A stretch of DNA of 64,000 bases from Tenrec ecaudatus (GCF_050624435.1 NC_134546.1:40007501-40071500); one strand, 5' to 3'. Shown: positions 34,735 to 45,114, counted from the stretch's first letter. Notes: a model not told the origin generated them from the letters alone. Translations and numbers: made by a program.

Positions 34735-35152
34735 AGACCACAGTGAGCAGAGGGGCCCTAAATTCACTTTGAGTCTCCACATAGATTCGGACCCTCTTGA
34801 GTTCTTTCTGGCCTTTGACCTGCAGTGTGGAAAGCTTTGCTCTCAGTCAGAGTGTGTTTGAGAATAGGTGGCTGAGCGCCTCGGGCCAGCCTAGGGAGGG
34901 ACAATCTTGTCCTCAGGAACTGGCCTGGCTGTGCCTTTGATAGAAATTGGGGTTCTAGTGTCCTTGGTTAGGAGTCACACTGACCCAGACGGTCCGAGGG
35001 AGGCCCTGAGCCAATCCCATCCACAGTGTTGCGCGTACCCCAATCGTGGCCCCTGCCTGGCTTCTGGAGTCCCTCCTGCAGCCGTTGGGCATTGACCTGG
35101 CACCGGTCATGCCTTTGTGCCAGTTTCCTTTGCCTTCCCTCCATGTCTTACT

Positions 35153-35255
35153 GTATACACTCGAGTGTAAGCCGAGTTTTCCAGCACATTTGTAATACAG
35201 TCTTGGTAAAATTAAGTGCCTCGGCTGATCTTGGGTCGGCTTATACTCGAGTACA
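35153..35255. mobile_element. Short MITE-like element with CTCGAGT(A/G)TAAGCCGA inverted repeats
   Basis: Left end CACTCGAGTGTAAGCCGAG (from 35158) is mirrored at the right end by GTCGGCTTATACTCGAGTAC (35235-35254), a 16-bp inverted repeat with one mismatch enclosing about 60 bp. TA dinucleotides flank both ends, which suggests but does not prove a Tc1/mariner-like target. I recall this terminal sequence from other mammalian genomes but cannot name the family. Confidence 0.55.
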
Positions 35256-36310
35256 TGTGTAGTTGAGTGGCTGCATGACAGCGACTCCTGGGATGTCACT
35301 CTAGTGTCCTGCGGATGGCCTTTCTTATCCAGGCGATTTGAATTTGGAGGTTCTTACCCCCCCCCCCCAACTGCTTCTCAAATCTCGAGCAACTGGAGGA
35401 AAAGGATATGAGGACGAGAGAGGAAAGGGGGGGAAGTCTCAGGAGAGTTTGCAGTAGTGTGTCCAGGGTGCTAGAGGTCTAGTTCTGGGCACCTCATTTG
35501 CCGAAAGCCACGGATGACAGTGAGAACCCAAAATCCACTTGCAGAGTCCCACCCCGCCCCACTACAGTAAACCTCCATTGAATCCCTTCTGACCATTAGC
35601 TAGGCAGGAGAACAGCCTTGCTCTCTGGCAAAGTGCTTTGGAAAGTGGATTACTTCCAACCCCCTGACCCCCTGCCAATCAGCCCAGGGAAGGGGCAGTC
35701 CTCCTGGGGAACTTGGCTGGGTGTATCCTTGCTGGAGATCAAAGTGCTGGGGCCCCTGAGATGGCCATTAGCCATGCCTGTCAGTCATGCCCTGACTGCC
35801 TTGGTCAGAAGGCCCGGGCCCATCTTGAAGCGCTTCTGTCTAGCATAGGGTACCTGTTCCAATCATGCTTCGTTCCTGCGACTGTGGTCCCACCTGCGCC
35901 TGTGATCTTGATCCGCCCACCAGCACGAACGTGTCACGGTGTCCTCTGTGTTCCATGCCAGGCAGAAGCAGCTGCACGGCTGTGAATTCTCGGACACCCT
36001 ATGACCTTGTTAGTGGTGTCCCTCGTCTGGTGATGTGTCTGTTCTTGTCCATTTTAGGACTTGAACAAATGTTCGTCTGAAATCATATTAGAGATTGAGG
36101 TCTCTTTTGTACCCTAAGACACTACAAACACAGTGCTGCCAACGCTGCTGCAAAGGAGACGCATGCGGGCAGGGCCCTCACGGGTAGGGCCTGTCTCCCC
36201 CTGGCACTGCAGAAGGGCCCCTGCAGCAGAGACGGGGCGATTTGGGCTCCAACAACATGGGGCACCTCTGATAGTGGTGAAACTCTTGTGTCCCCCTCAC
36301 TTGAGAGTCC

Positions 36311-36347
36311 TGGTGCGTGCGTGCATGTGTGTGTGTGTGTGTGTGTT
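36311..36347 (+). repeat. (TG)n microsatellite
   Basis: GTGCGTGCGTGCATG followed by about 11 TG units. Confidence 0.95.
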
Positions 36348-36648
36348 GTTGGGTGGGGTATCATCCCATTTTAGAGACAGGGCTGGGAGGAAGGACACAA
36401 TGCATACCAGATTCAGGCCTAGACTCCAGGCTCAGCTTCCCAGTTGGGATTCTTTGCACACCACACGATGGGGTGTGCGCATGCAGTGCGTGGTGGTGGA
36501 CCATGGTTCAAGACTCTGCTGCCCATTGGAATCACCTGAAAGCCTCCCAAGGCCTGGTTGAACTTTTCCTCAGACCAATGAACTCAAAATCGCTGGGTGC
36601 CCGGAGGCCAGGGATCAGCATCAGTATTAGCTCCCTTTGGAGCGCCCA

Positions 36649-36815
36649 GGAGCCCTGGTGCTGTAGGGTTTCTGCACTGGGGTTGCAATCCACATGGTCC
36701 ACAGTTCAAAACCCCCAGCAGTTCTCTCTGGGAGAAAGCCTGTTTTTTTAGTTTCAGACACCGACAGCATGGACTGGAAGGCAGTGAGTTTTGTTTCGCT
36801 TGTTTGGTTTGGTGT
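36649..36815 (+). repeat. AfroSINE with internal deletion
   Basis: Sense; GGAGCCCTGGTGCTGTAGGG, CCACAGTTCAAAACCCCCAG, TGGACTGGAAGGCAGTGAGT. Lacks the CCTATAGGG block. Confidence 0.8.
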
Positions 36816-36908
36816 GAAGTGTCTACAGTGCAGCCAATTGCCAGACACTATTCCCCCAACTCCCACAGCATGGACCCCACTCCTGCCCCATAACCTGCCT
36901 GCCTTCCA

Positions 36909-37063
36909 GTCTCAAACTCACTGCCAGCAAGCTGATTTCTACTCATAGTGGGGGTCCGAGGCTGTAAATCTCATCTTTCTCCCTCAGAATGGGTGGTGGT
37001 TTCTAACTGCTGACCTCGTGCTTAGTAACCCAAGGCTTAGCATACTATATGCCACCAGAGCGC
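36909..37063 (-). repeat. AfroSINE with internal deletion
   Basis: Antisense; TCAAACTCACTGCCAGCAAG, GGTGGTTTCTAACTGCTGAC, to ATGCCACCAGAGCGCC. Confidence 0.8.
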
Positions 37064-38100
37064 CTGCCTTCTAGCCCCAGCGCTTAGAAATTGGCTGTGG
37101 TCCAGTCAGACAGAGCTCCTGATGGCTCCCTTGGCGCCCTGATGAGCATGCTTGACACTGCTGTTCTGCAGAGTAACTCCACAGGGGAGCTGTGGTTCCG
37201 GCCTGACCTCCCAGCTGCAGCTTCCAGGGACTGACAGAGGGGAGCGGTGGGCGCCCCGTGAGGGAGGTGGGGGCGGCTCCCACAGACACACAGCAAACAG
37301 CTGGAAGGAATGGCAGGCTGAATTTTATTCATCATTAACTTAAACACCCTTCAGGTCCTCTCGGCGTGCTTGCTGCTCAGAAAAATAAAGATGTATTGTG
37401 TAAGAAACCCTGGAGGCTGGCCCGCATGCTGTAGCCCTCCATCGGAAAGATGGAGAAGCTTCTAAGATGATTTGTAAAGCCATGGGAGCTGCCCAGGGAG
37501 AAAGGGGTCGTAGGGGGTGTGTGTCTCAGGCCAGGCATATTGAGATTGTCTGGGCGCTCCAGGTGCCTTCAAGGTGCCAGAGCTGCTTCCGGGGCAAGGA
37601 GTCCAGCCCCGGAGTCCATGCTGAGGAGGTGAGGTGGACACCTGGCAAGAGACCCAGTTTCCCGGGAGTCCTGAGGCACAGGGACACTTGCGGTGCACCC
37701 TGCCCACCCACGGGGAGGCGCCAAGGCCCGTGTGGTATGACCACCATTGTCCCTGATAAACATGCCCTGCGCTTCATGGGACGTAGACGTGGGGGCCGGG
37801 AGGGGGTGTGTTTCAGACTGTGCCTGTGGAATTGTGCTTTTGGTTTTTAAAGAACACCAAATGTTATAGGGAGCTGTAGCTCCGAGGCCCACAGCCCACA
37901 CTCTCTGCCTCTGTGGCCCCGTTGGGCGCCCTCCCCAGAAGCGGCTCCTCGATTCTAGGCAGGTCAGTTCGCCTCAGGGCCTGTGGGCAGAGCGGGCTCG
38001 ACAGGAGGCCTGCTGAAGGAGATGGATCCGGGGTCAATTCAGCAGTGACCTCCCAGGGTTTGAGTGTTGGCTTAGGTATAACGCCCAAATACATGCGTGC

Positions 38101-38122
38101 AAACAAACAAACAAACAAACAT
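38101..38122 (+). repeat. (CAAA)n microsatellite
   Basis: Five CAAA units. Confidence 0.9.
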
Positions 38123-38266
38123 AAAACCCCCAGGACAGAGAAGAAGTTGCCAGGCCCTAGTAGATCAGTAGATCTAGGAGTTAAAAATAGGACACTTTTC
38201 TTCTCTAAGTGACCCAGACTAAGATCTTCCCTGGGTGAATGAGGCTAGGAGCTCTTTGTAAGGCTA

Positions 38267-38290
38267 CGTGTGTGTGTGTGTGTGTGTGTA
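38267..38290 (+). repeat. (GT)n microsatellite
   Basis: About 11 GT units. Confidence 0.95.
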
Positions 38291-38767
38291 CTGCTCTGAC
38301 TATCTTAGGCAAGGACTTGAGTGTCTGAGCCTTCCTGAACCTTGCCCTGCATCCCATAGAGGACAGAGGGGGCTGACTATGCGCCCTTAGAAGACACACA
38401 GGCAGCCCTTCATCTACCTGAGGCTCTGAGAAGGCCTGGCTCCTCTCCAAGACCTTAGTCTCTGTGGTGCCACAGCTGGGTGGCAAGGATTTCTTACAGC
38501 CCATCCCACGTTTTGGGGAGCCCCATAACCCAAGCACGAGATGGGTGAGAGGCCCCCACAAGCACACATGTGCACAAACCTAAAAAGCTGAGCATGAGGC
38601 ATTTGGCAGAACTAAACTGATGGATCCATGTCCAGATCAAATTCCACTTCATGTGGACTCATGTCCACCCCCTGTAGTTTGATTTCTGTTTCTAACCTGC
38701 TAAGGGCTCTTGTGAAAACTTGACCCGCCTTCAGCAGGTTAGGGCCAGGGGGCTAGGAATGCAGTCA

Positions 38768-38875
38768 GGCCACGGGTTTCCAGTTATGAACTGGACTATT
38801 AGCTGTATGGCCAGCAGTTCGGATCCAGCAGCTGTTCCGCAGGAGAAAGACAAGGCTTTCTGCTACCATAAAGTC
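38768..38875 (+). repeat. AfroSINE head and body, 3'-truncated
   Basis: GGCCAGCAGTTCGGATCCAG and GGAGAAAGACAAGGCTTTCT; runs into the RTE fragment. Confidence 0.7.
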
Positions 38876-38879
38876 GGTC

Positions 38880-39975
38880 AGGTTGAAGTAGAAGAAAATC
38901 AAAATAAGCTCATGAGAACCAAAAAACGACCTTGAGTCTATTGCACCTGAATTTGAAGATCATCTCAGGAACAGGCTTGATGCACTGAACACGAATGACA
39001 GAGGCCTGATGAGCTGTGGGCGGACATCAAGAGCATCATGAAGAAAGCAAAGGGTCACTAAAAAGGCAGGAAAGCAGGAAAAGACCAAAGTGGAAATCAC
39101 AAGAGACCCTGAAACTTGCTCTAGTCAGAGTATTCCCTACCAGTGAGTCAGTGCTGACTCATAGCGACCCCTTGTGGATTCCTGAGATTCCAACTGCTTT
39201 CGGGAGAAGGATGTGGATGGCAGCCCAGTGTGTAACCACTACACCCGGGGCCAAGGGATCGGCATCAAAGAGCTCCACAGGAAATTTCAAAGGGCAGCGA
39301 GAGAAGGCAAAGGCAATTATTATAATACAATGTGCAAAGGTGCAGAGTTAGAAAATCCATAAAGGAAGAACATGTTTACATATCTTACACTGAACGAACT
39401 GAAGAAAAAATTCAAGTCTCGAGATGCAATACTGAAAGATTCTATGGGAAAAATATTGAATAATGAAAGGAGCATCCAAAAATGGGAAGAATACACAGTC
39501 ACTGGATCCCAAAGAACTAGTCAATATCCAACCACTTCTAGAAGAAGTACATGATCCAGAACCAATAGTGTTGAAAGAGAAAGTTCAAGCTGTACTGAAA
39601 GCACTAGCCCAAACAAGGATCCAGGGATTGATGGACTACCACTTGAAATGTTTCCAAAAGTTAATGAAACACTGGAAGCACTCACTCGTCTATACCAAGA
39701 AATTTGAAAGTAAGTTTCTTGGCCAAGTGATTGGAAGAGATCTTTGTACCTATCTCCAAGAATCTTCAAATTATAGAACAGTATCAATATCACATGCAAG
39801 TAAAATGTTGCTGAAGATCATTGACAGACCAGAGGTCCAGGTCAAATTCCAAAGTGGATGTAGAAGAAAGGGTATCATTGCTGATGTCAGATGGATCTTG
39901 GATGAAAGAAGAGAACACCAAACAGATGTTGTTTGCATTTTGTTGACTATGCTAGGGATTGACAAACTGAGGTTC
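38880..39975 (+). pseudogene. RTE-clade LINE fragment, linker and start of reverse transcriptase
   Basis: A stretch of 177 codons is open at 39463-39996. It carries RTE RT landmarks in order: EEVHDPEP, EKVQAVLKAL, GLMDYHLKCFQK, SNYRTVSISHASKMLLKI and ADVRWILDERREHQ. Past DYA the sequence diverges, so the catalytic domain is truncated and no YxDD is present. An AfroSINE (39128-39252) interrupts the upstream part. No intact ORF start is seen. Confidence 0.75.
39128..39252 (-). repeat. AfroSINE inserted in RTE
   Basis: Antisense; AGTGCTGACTCATAGCGACC to TGTGTAACCACTACACCCGG, with the centre deleted. It interrupts the RTE fragment at 38880. Confidence 0.75.
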
Positions 39976-40154
39976 GGTATGTACATGTGGCTCTGAAGTA
40001 AAATAGAAAACATTAAGATTATTCCGATAATGGTGAGTTCATTTGTTTGTAAAACATATAACTATCTATGGCCCTCGAACGATTGACTCTTTCGTCTCAA
40101 AACTTTGTAAATGGATTATCCAGTCTCAAGAAGTCTGCAGGTTCGAAACAAACC

Positions 40155-40322
40155 ATAAAAGCTCCACTGCCATTGAGCTGACTCTGAATCATTGAGATCC
40201 TGTCCCCCCCCCCCCCCCCGCCCCTGTCTCCAAGGCTGTAAATCTTCACAGGAGCAACAGCTTCATCTCCCACAGCAGCTGGTGGATTCAAACTGCTGCC
40301 CTTGTGCTTAGTAGCCCTAGGC
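40155..40322 (-). repeat. AfroSINE with poly-C expansion
   Basis: Antisense; CACTGCCATTGAGCTGACTC, then C16 at 40204-40219 replacing the CCCATAGG region, to GCTTAGTAGCCCTAGGCT. Confidence 0.8.
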
Positions 40323-40544
40323 TAAGGTTTGTCCAAGAGAGAAACTGAGAGCAGGGATCTTGCTTTGATCCAGCGGTGGGGGTTCTAACCCATAAAGCCA
40401 TATAGTCGTGATAAAGAACCTCCTGGCCCAAATGACTCTCCCAATAGCTTTTTCATCCCAAGTTGTAAATCCTGTCCGTACTGTTTGAAGCCAAAGCCCC
40501 TGCACCTGCCCCCGCTCCCCCAGCCTGACTCAGAGTGACTCTAA

Positions 40545-40808
40545 CTGAATTCACTGCCACTGGTTCCGACTCACAGCAAGGCCATAGGACAGAGCAGAAC
40601 CGCCGCTGGAGTGGCTGCAGCTGACAGGCTCATCTTTCTCCTGCACATCAACCGAGGGATCTGAACTGCTGACCCTGCAGTTAACATCGCCAGGCCTCCT
40701 ATAGCACAGACTAAATCTTTACAACAGCCAACTTGAAAACGCACGGCCATCGACTCACACAGAACCTATAGAACAGAACTGCGAGCCGTGCATCACCAAG
40801 GCTCCCGC
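40545..40808 (-). repeat. Two adjacent AfroSINE fragments
   Basis: 40545-40703: ATTCACTGCCACTGGTTCCG to TTAACATCGCCAGGCCTCCT. 40722-40808: a second 3' part, CGGCCATCGACTCACACAGA to CATCACCAAGGCTCCC. Both antisense. Confidence 0.65.
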
Positions 40809-41379
40809 TTAGGAATCGGGTTTACTAGATTTGAATCTCCACTAACTTTGAATTTCAAAAGATCAGAAGGGGTGGAGGGGCAGACACAATTTCTTGGCAG
40901 GGTACAATCAACGCTAAGATTAGCCCATGGTTCTGTCACGCTCCTCTCTGTGTAAGCCCCATGGGGCCTCGCTTTTTGGAGCCATTAAAAAAAAATTTAA
41001 AATGGTCTCATATGCACATAGAATAAGTACTCAGAATAAACTTTATGTTCCAACTTTGACGAGTTCTGAGTATCTTTAGCAGACTGCAGCACAAGAAATT
41101 GAGGATGAACTTTCTGCAGTGTTTCCTGACAGAAGATTGCCAGCGGCTGCTTCAAGGTGTTTCTTTTCGGAAAGCAGATTCTGTGTCCTCCTGGGGAGGT
41201 GGGATCCAGTGTAGGCCTGTGGGCTGTTGGGAGGACCGACTGGACAACTTCATAGGCCCGCCTAACTCATCGAGTCCACTGCGGGGACAGAAGCCTCCAG
41301 GTGCTGTCCCTGGGGCTCATTTCCGGTGGGGAGGCTGCTATTTTGCTGGCAGGTTAGATCCTCTACTTTAGATGCCTCT

Positions 41380-41560
41380 ATCATGGGGCTCTCTACTTCC
41401 CTCCTGGGTGGCTTACATCCCTAAGTTATTTCCCTGTTGCCTAGGTGACACTTCAAATTGGTTACCTTTTAATGGCTCTTTCTTTTTAAAGGGATATACC
41501 TGACAGTTTATTTTTAGGTCTCAGGAGAGGGCCTTGTCCTAAAGACATGTGCCTCTCTGG
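41380..41560. promoter_or_regulatory. Candidate conserved non-coding element with RFX X-box-like motif
   Basis: Repeat-free AT-rich block 1.8 kb beyond the KCNK12 3' end. GTTGCCTAGGTGAC at 41436-41449 is an imperfect inverted repeat one mismatch from the RFX X-box consensus. No expression evidence; regulatory role inferred. Confidence 0.3.
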
Positions 41561-41834
41561 ACATTCCGTCCCTCAGCCCCTGCAGCCATTGCTCAGGGGG
41601 CCCTGGGCTCACAGGCAGTGGCTGGGGGTCTGGAAGTGTGGCTCTTGGAGCCTTCCATCCACAGCAAGGCTGACTCTCTCCTGCCCGGCCCGCCACACCC
41701 CCAGATCATGACCTGTGCTTACACATCAGTTTTACTCCAAATTAAAGTGACCCAAAGTAGTCAGAGTCCTTCAGATCCTAGCTAATGTTTTCCTTCTAGC
41801 TGTGAAGTGGGAGGGATGAGGAGCCTGCCTTCAT

Positions 41835-41873
41835 GGTGTGTGTGTGTGTGTCTGTGTGTGTGTGTGTGTGTGT
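41835..41873 (+). repeat. (TG)n microsatellite
   Basis: TG repeat with one TC interruption. Confidence 0.95.
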
Positions 41874-43230
41874 TGCGGGCACATATGCCTCCTCTGCTGC
41901 CAGGGAAGGTTTCCAGCGTTAGTGTCTCTCTAACTGGCTGGCTGGGTGAGGCGTCCTACAGCTTCTCGACAAGAATTCCTGTCAGAAACCTAGAGATCAG
42001 TGGCCCCTCCGTGTCTGTGCGCACTCTGGCATTCGTCCTTGGACCCCCTCATCTCTCTGGATGAGAAAGAGGCAGCAAGCGTGGTCCTTTACAGCACAGG
42101 GCTCTTTTTCTGCAATGAAGGCTGGGCGTCTGTCCTCCCTCCTGCAGACCACACACTGCAGCAGGTGAGCCTGAGAGAACCTGCACTTGATGGCCAGCCA
42201 AGGCAAAACCCTAATCTTCCCATGGCTTCTGCTCGCCACGCCGCGGTCCAACGCCTAGGCAGTGCACACAGAAGGTCAACACATGCAATCCTTTGCAGGC
42301 ACCAAAAAGGACTTAAAATAGGCTTCTGTTCCTGACTTCCCCAAACATAACGGACTCTGCACCCAAATGCCCTGGTCCTTGCAGGGCGGCTGCTTTGAGT
42401 ACCCAGGCCTGGAGTGGCTAACCCCCCTCCTCCAGCCCCCTCGGTCTCTCCAGAGAGGAAGGTCCAACCGACTCATGCGAGTTAAGGGGTGGGGGGAAAA
42501 CCAAACCCCCCAAACCACACCATCAAAGAAAAATCTTGCCTGAGAAAACGCCTCCATTCCCAGCGGAAGATGGAAAGCCCTCTGTGAGTGGTGGGAAAGG
42601 AGGGCTGGGACATTCAGAGAGCCCCAGCCAGCTGAGGACCCAGCAGGGATCCGAAACCCCGCTCTGGCTACAGCCTCCCCTCCCCCCAAGGCACAGCTGT
42701 CCCCAGTGCTGTGCTCAGGAGACTGCGGACTGCGGGCTGCGAAAGGCCAGCTGGTGTCCCCTCCGGTGAGAAGCTCCGAAGCCGGGGGCCTTGCCGCCGT
42801 CCGCCTGTTGGTGGAGCGTCCCATCTCATTGCATAATACTACAGGGCGCTGGCGTGTGTAGCGGCTGTTCTATAGATAGACACCCACCGGCAGGCAGCAT
42901 ATGGCTCTCCCCACCCCCACCTGTCAAAACTGTGACTATTCTCACTCTGCCCCCGGGAGGAAGCTGCGAGGCAGGGCCCGGAGTGGAAATGCCGCGGCCG
43001 TCGTTCAGAACCGCAGGAAGGGCACCATCTGCCGGGGCAGCGGGCGGCCCGGGCGCCTGGACGGGACCGGGGGAGGGGGGTGCGGGGTGGGGCAGGGAGG
43101 GGCGAGCCCTCGGGACCCAGCCCGCCCAGGACGTCTCGGCTGGGGCTGCGGTTCTCCACGAGAGGACCCGCCACGCAACGGCCCCGGAGAACCTCTGACC
43201 CGGCCCAATACCATTTCATTAAAAAAAAAA

Positions 43231-43351
43231 GTGTTCCGTTAGTTTGTTTCATTTTATTGGCTCAAGATTAAGAAAGCGCCAGCGGCGGCGAGCAGCGCGG
43301 CCCGGACCCCGGGCGCGGGGCTGGCGCGGGGAGGTCCCGGCGCGCGGCCGC
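43231..43351 (-). other. KCNK12: Candidate short 3' UTR of KCNK12
   Basis: From the TAG stop the minus strand is very GC-rich for about 90 nt. It then turns AT-rich with an AATAAA signal, and a T-run follows (A10 on the plus strand, 43221-43230) that could act as the downstream U-rich element. Cleavage would fall near 43231-43240. Longer transcripts using more distal signals cannot be excluded. Confidence 0.6.
43253..43258 (-). terminator. KCNK12: AATAAA polyadenylation signal
   Basis: Canonical hexamer on the minus strand (TTTATT on plus), about 95 nt downstream of the KCNK12 stop and followed by a T-rich tract 25-40 nt further on. Confidence 0.65.
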
Positions 43352-44253
43352 CTACCGGGCGGCGCTGGTCTCGGCCAGGCGGTTGTTCATGATGCCCAGC
43401 GCGCCCACGCCGCCCGAGAAGCCGTTCTGGCGCGTGTGCACGCACGCGCCGCGCGGGCAGCCGTTGGCCGTCTCCGACAGCTGCTTCTGCAGCAGCGCCA
43501 GCGACACCTTGTTGGAGGCGGTGAGGTCGCGCATGGAGATGAGCTCGCCGGACAGGCGGCGGCCCTCGGCGTCGCTGTCGCGGGCCGCGGGGTGGCCGCC
43601 GAGCGCGGCCAGGCGGCGGCGCAGCCGGGAGCCGGGCGTGATGGCATTGCGCCGGGCCAGGGGCGCGCCGGGCGCCGGGCAGCAGCGCGCGCAGCAGCGG
43701 CAGCTCAGCTTGCGCAGCATCCAGTTGAGCACCTGCTTGATGAGGATGGAGATGACGTTGAAGAGCGAGTAGATACAGCACACGCCGAGCAGGATGAAGA
43801 GGAAGTTGCCCAGGCGGTAGAGGCCCTGGTGCTGGTACGCCGCGTGCTGGCTGCTCACCAGGTCTCCGAAGCCGATCGTGCTGAAGGTGACGAAGCAGAA
43901 GTAGAGGGAGTCCACGTAGTCCCAGCCCTCCACGCTGGTGTACATGGCCGAGGCGCAGCACGACAGCAGCACGGCGAACAGGCCCAGGATCAGCAGCACG
44001 TGGTACACCGAGGGCTTCCAGCCGGCCAGGCCGTCGGCCTCGGACAGCGCCGAGCCGCGGCGGAAGGTGGCGGGCAGCAGGCCGCTGCGGCGCAGCTGGC
44101 GCTCCCGGCAGGTGCGCATGATGAAGGCCAGCAGCGAGATGATGCGCTCCAGGAAGAGGTTGAAGAACAGGATGGTCCCCGCACAGCCGAACAGCCCATA
44201 GGCGATCAAGAAGGCCTTTCCGCCCACCGTCGCCGGGGTGGTCATGCCAAAAC
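43352..44253 (-). CDS. KCNK12: KCNK12 (THIK-2) last coding exon, partial gene
   Basis: Encodes the C-terminal 299 complete codons plus two bases of a split Gly codon of a two-pore-domain K+ channel (K2P) of the plasma/ER membrane. The exon starts inside the first pore filter (GFG followed by MTTP). It continues through M2, a basic linker, M3, the second pore filter TIGFGD (43862-43879), M4 (roughly 43739-43810) and a cytosolic Cys/Arg-rich tail. The ending MNNRLAETSAAR followed by TAG at 43352-43354 is nearly the ending I know for human KCNK12, which separates it from its paralogue KCNK13. Human KCNK12 has 430 residues in two exons; 299 plus a split codon leaves about 130 residues for exon 1, which is absent from the window. 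The open frame continues upstream to 44389, but that part is intron read-through: a consensus acceptor precedes 44253. No frameshift or stop is seen and both filters are intact, so the gene looks functional. Known of the family: THIK-2 is largely silent or ER-retained when expressed alone and can pair with KCNK13. Confidence 0.95.
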
Positions 44254-44277
44254 CTGCAGAGACAGCGCAAGGGTCAG
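44254..44277 (-). other. KCNK12: Splice acceptor of KCNK12 final exon
   Basis: Read on the minus strand, a CTGAC branch-like motif (branch A near 44274, about 21 nt upstream) is followed by a pyrimidine-rich stretch and CTGCAG immediately before the GFG codon. The exon begins with the last two bases of a Gly codon, so the upstream intron is phase 1. This is why the coding start is placed at 44253 and not at the upstream ATG at 44389. Confidence 0.9.
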
Positions 44278-44921
44278 CGGAGGATGGGGCCTGACTGGCG
44301 GTCCCTACCAGCACCAGGGTGCCCGCGGCGTATGGGTGCGGCGTGGCAACACGCAGCTCCAGCGAAAGTGGCCCTTGCGTTTCTCTCACTTGAGGTCACG
44401 ATATAAGGTGCCTGATCTTAGCAATCACACTGACGGAAGGGACATGGCCCTTCATCTTGAGGATATAGAATTCAAAATGCACGGGGCAGAAGAGTTACGC
44501 GGGACCCACACAACAGGCCCAATTGCACACGTGCACCCACGGAGATGAACATAAAGCACACGTGTGTCCACTCAGCGGCTCCTTTCCCCCAAGCACACCC
44601 AGCCGCCGAGCGCTCTGGAAAGACAGCTCTGCCAGGGCTGCGGCTAACCTGGAGCTGCGCGCTCACCCTGGTGACCAGAGAGCTATATTTAACAGTCTCT
44701 GGAAAGGACTTTGTGGCACTGACAAAGAATTGAGCCTACACCTCTGGGGAAGGGGTGGAGAGTGAAGCTCTCAGCCTGGTGCTTTTATCGCTGTGGGTGC
44801 AGCTAAGGTTTGGCTTCAGCCTGGGTCTGGGCCTTGGCTTGGGTTGTGAACGTCCTGGGAGGTTTGCTGTGCCGCCTGGGCAGATGCCTATTGCTTTAGA
44901 GCCGGATCATTCGCTTTAGCT

Positions 44922-45114
44922 TAGTGGTTCTCAACCTTCCTAATGCCTTGACCCTTTCATACGGTTCCTCATGTTGTGGTGATCCCCCAACCATAAAATG
45001 ATTTTCGATGCTACTTCATCACTGTCATTTTGCTACTGTTATGAATCGGGTGGCCCCAGTGAAAGGGTCCTTCGACCCCCAAAGGGGTCAAGACCCATAG
45101 GTTGAGAACCCCTG
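44922..45114 (-). mobile_element. SPIN-like hAT MITE in KCNK12 intron
   Basis: 193-bp second copy of the same family as at 33682. It starts TAGTGGTTCTCAACC and ends GGTTGAGAACCCCTG. Flanking 8-mers CTTTAGCT (44914-44921) and CTTTAGGG (45115-45122) share 6 of 8 bases. It is similar throughout to the first copy, including the internal CAACCATAA and TGCTACTTCAT stretches. It sits about 670 bp upstream of the KCNK12 acceptor. Confidence 0.85.

Larger units (their letters stand above)
41000..42949. other. Unique DNA just beyond the KCNK12 3' end
   Basis: Apart from a (TG)n and the X-box-like block, nothing is recognised. The 182-codon minus-strand frame at 42276-42824 has no homology I recognise and is likely chance in GC-rich DNA. 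Confidence 0.5.
1..43230. other. Intergenic region 3' of KCNK12; no gene recognised
   Basis: Both strands were read for exons. All longer open frames coincide with repeats or GC-rich chance frames. In human, KCNK12 (minus) lies between MSH2 and MSH6, and the side beyond its 3' end faces MSH2. No part of the MSH2 C-terminus was recognised here, so its last exon probably lies just left of the window. Confidence 0.6.
42950..44260. other. CpG island covering the KCNK12 last exon
   Basis: CpG dinucleotides and GC content rise abruptly relative to the AT/repeat-rich flanks and fall again just upstream of the splice acceptor. The island includes the exon, the 3' UTR and about 300 bp beyond the gene. 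A conserved GC-rich last exon is expected for KCNK12; whether the island has promoter activity is not visible. Confidence 0.8.

Noticed and set aside
42276-42824. 182-codon minus-strand frame beyond the KCNK12 3' end
   Set aside because: No recognisable domain, and GC-rich DNA favours chance frames.
1-43230. MSH2 3' exons expected from human synteny
   Set aside because: No MSH2 C-terminal sequence was found in any frame.
43254-44270. 338-codon minus-strand frame overlapping the KCNK12 exon
   Set aside because: Alternate frame of the same exon, rich in Arg/Pro/His, no recognisable domain.
44254-44389. Upstream extension of the KCNK12 frame to an ATG at 44389
   Set aside because: It reads through a consensus splice acceptor into intron, and the K2P family has pore-1 and cap sequence before GFG, which this segment does not encode.
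43244-44548. 434-codon plus-strand open frame opposite the KCNK12 exon
   Set aside because: It is the antisense shadow of a GC-rich coding exon, low in complexity (Ala/Arg/Gly/Gln) and without family resemblance.
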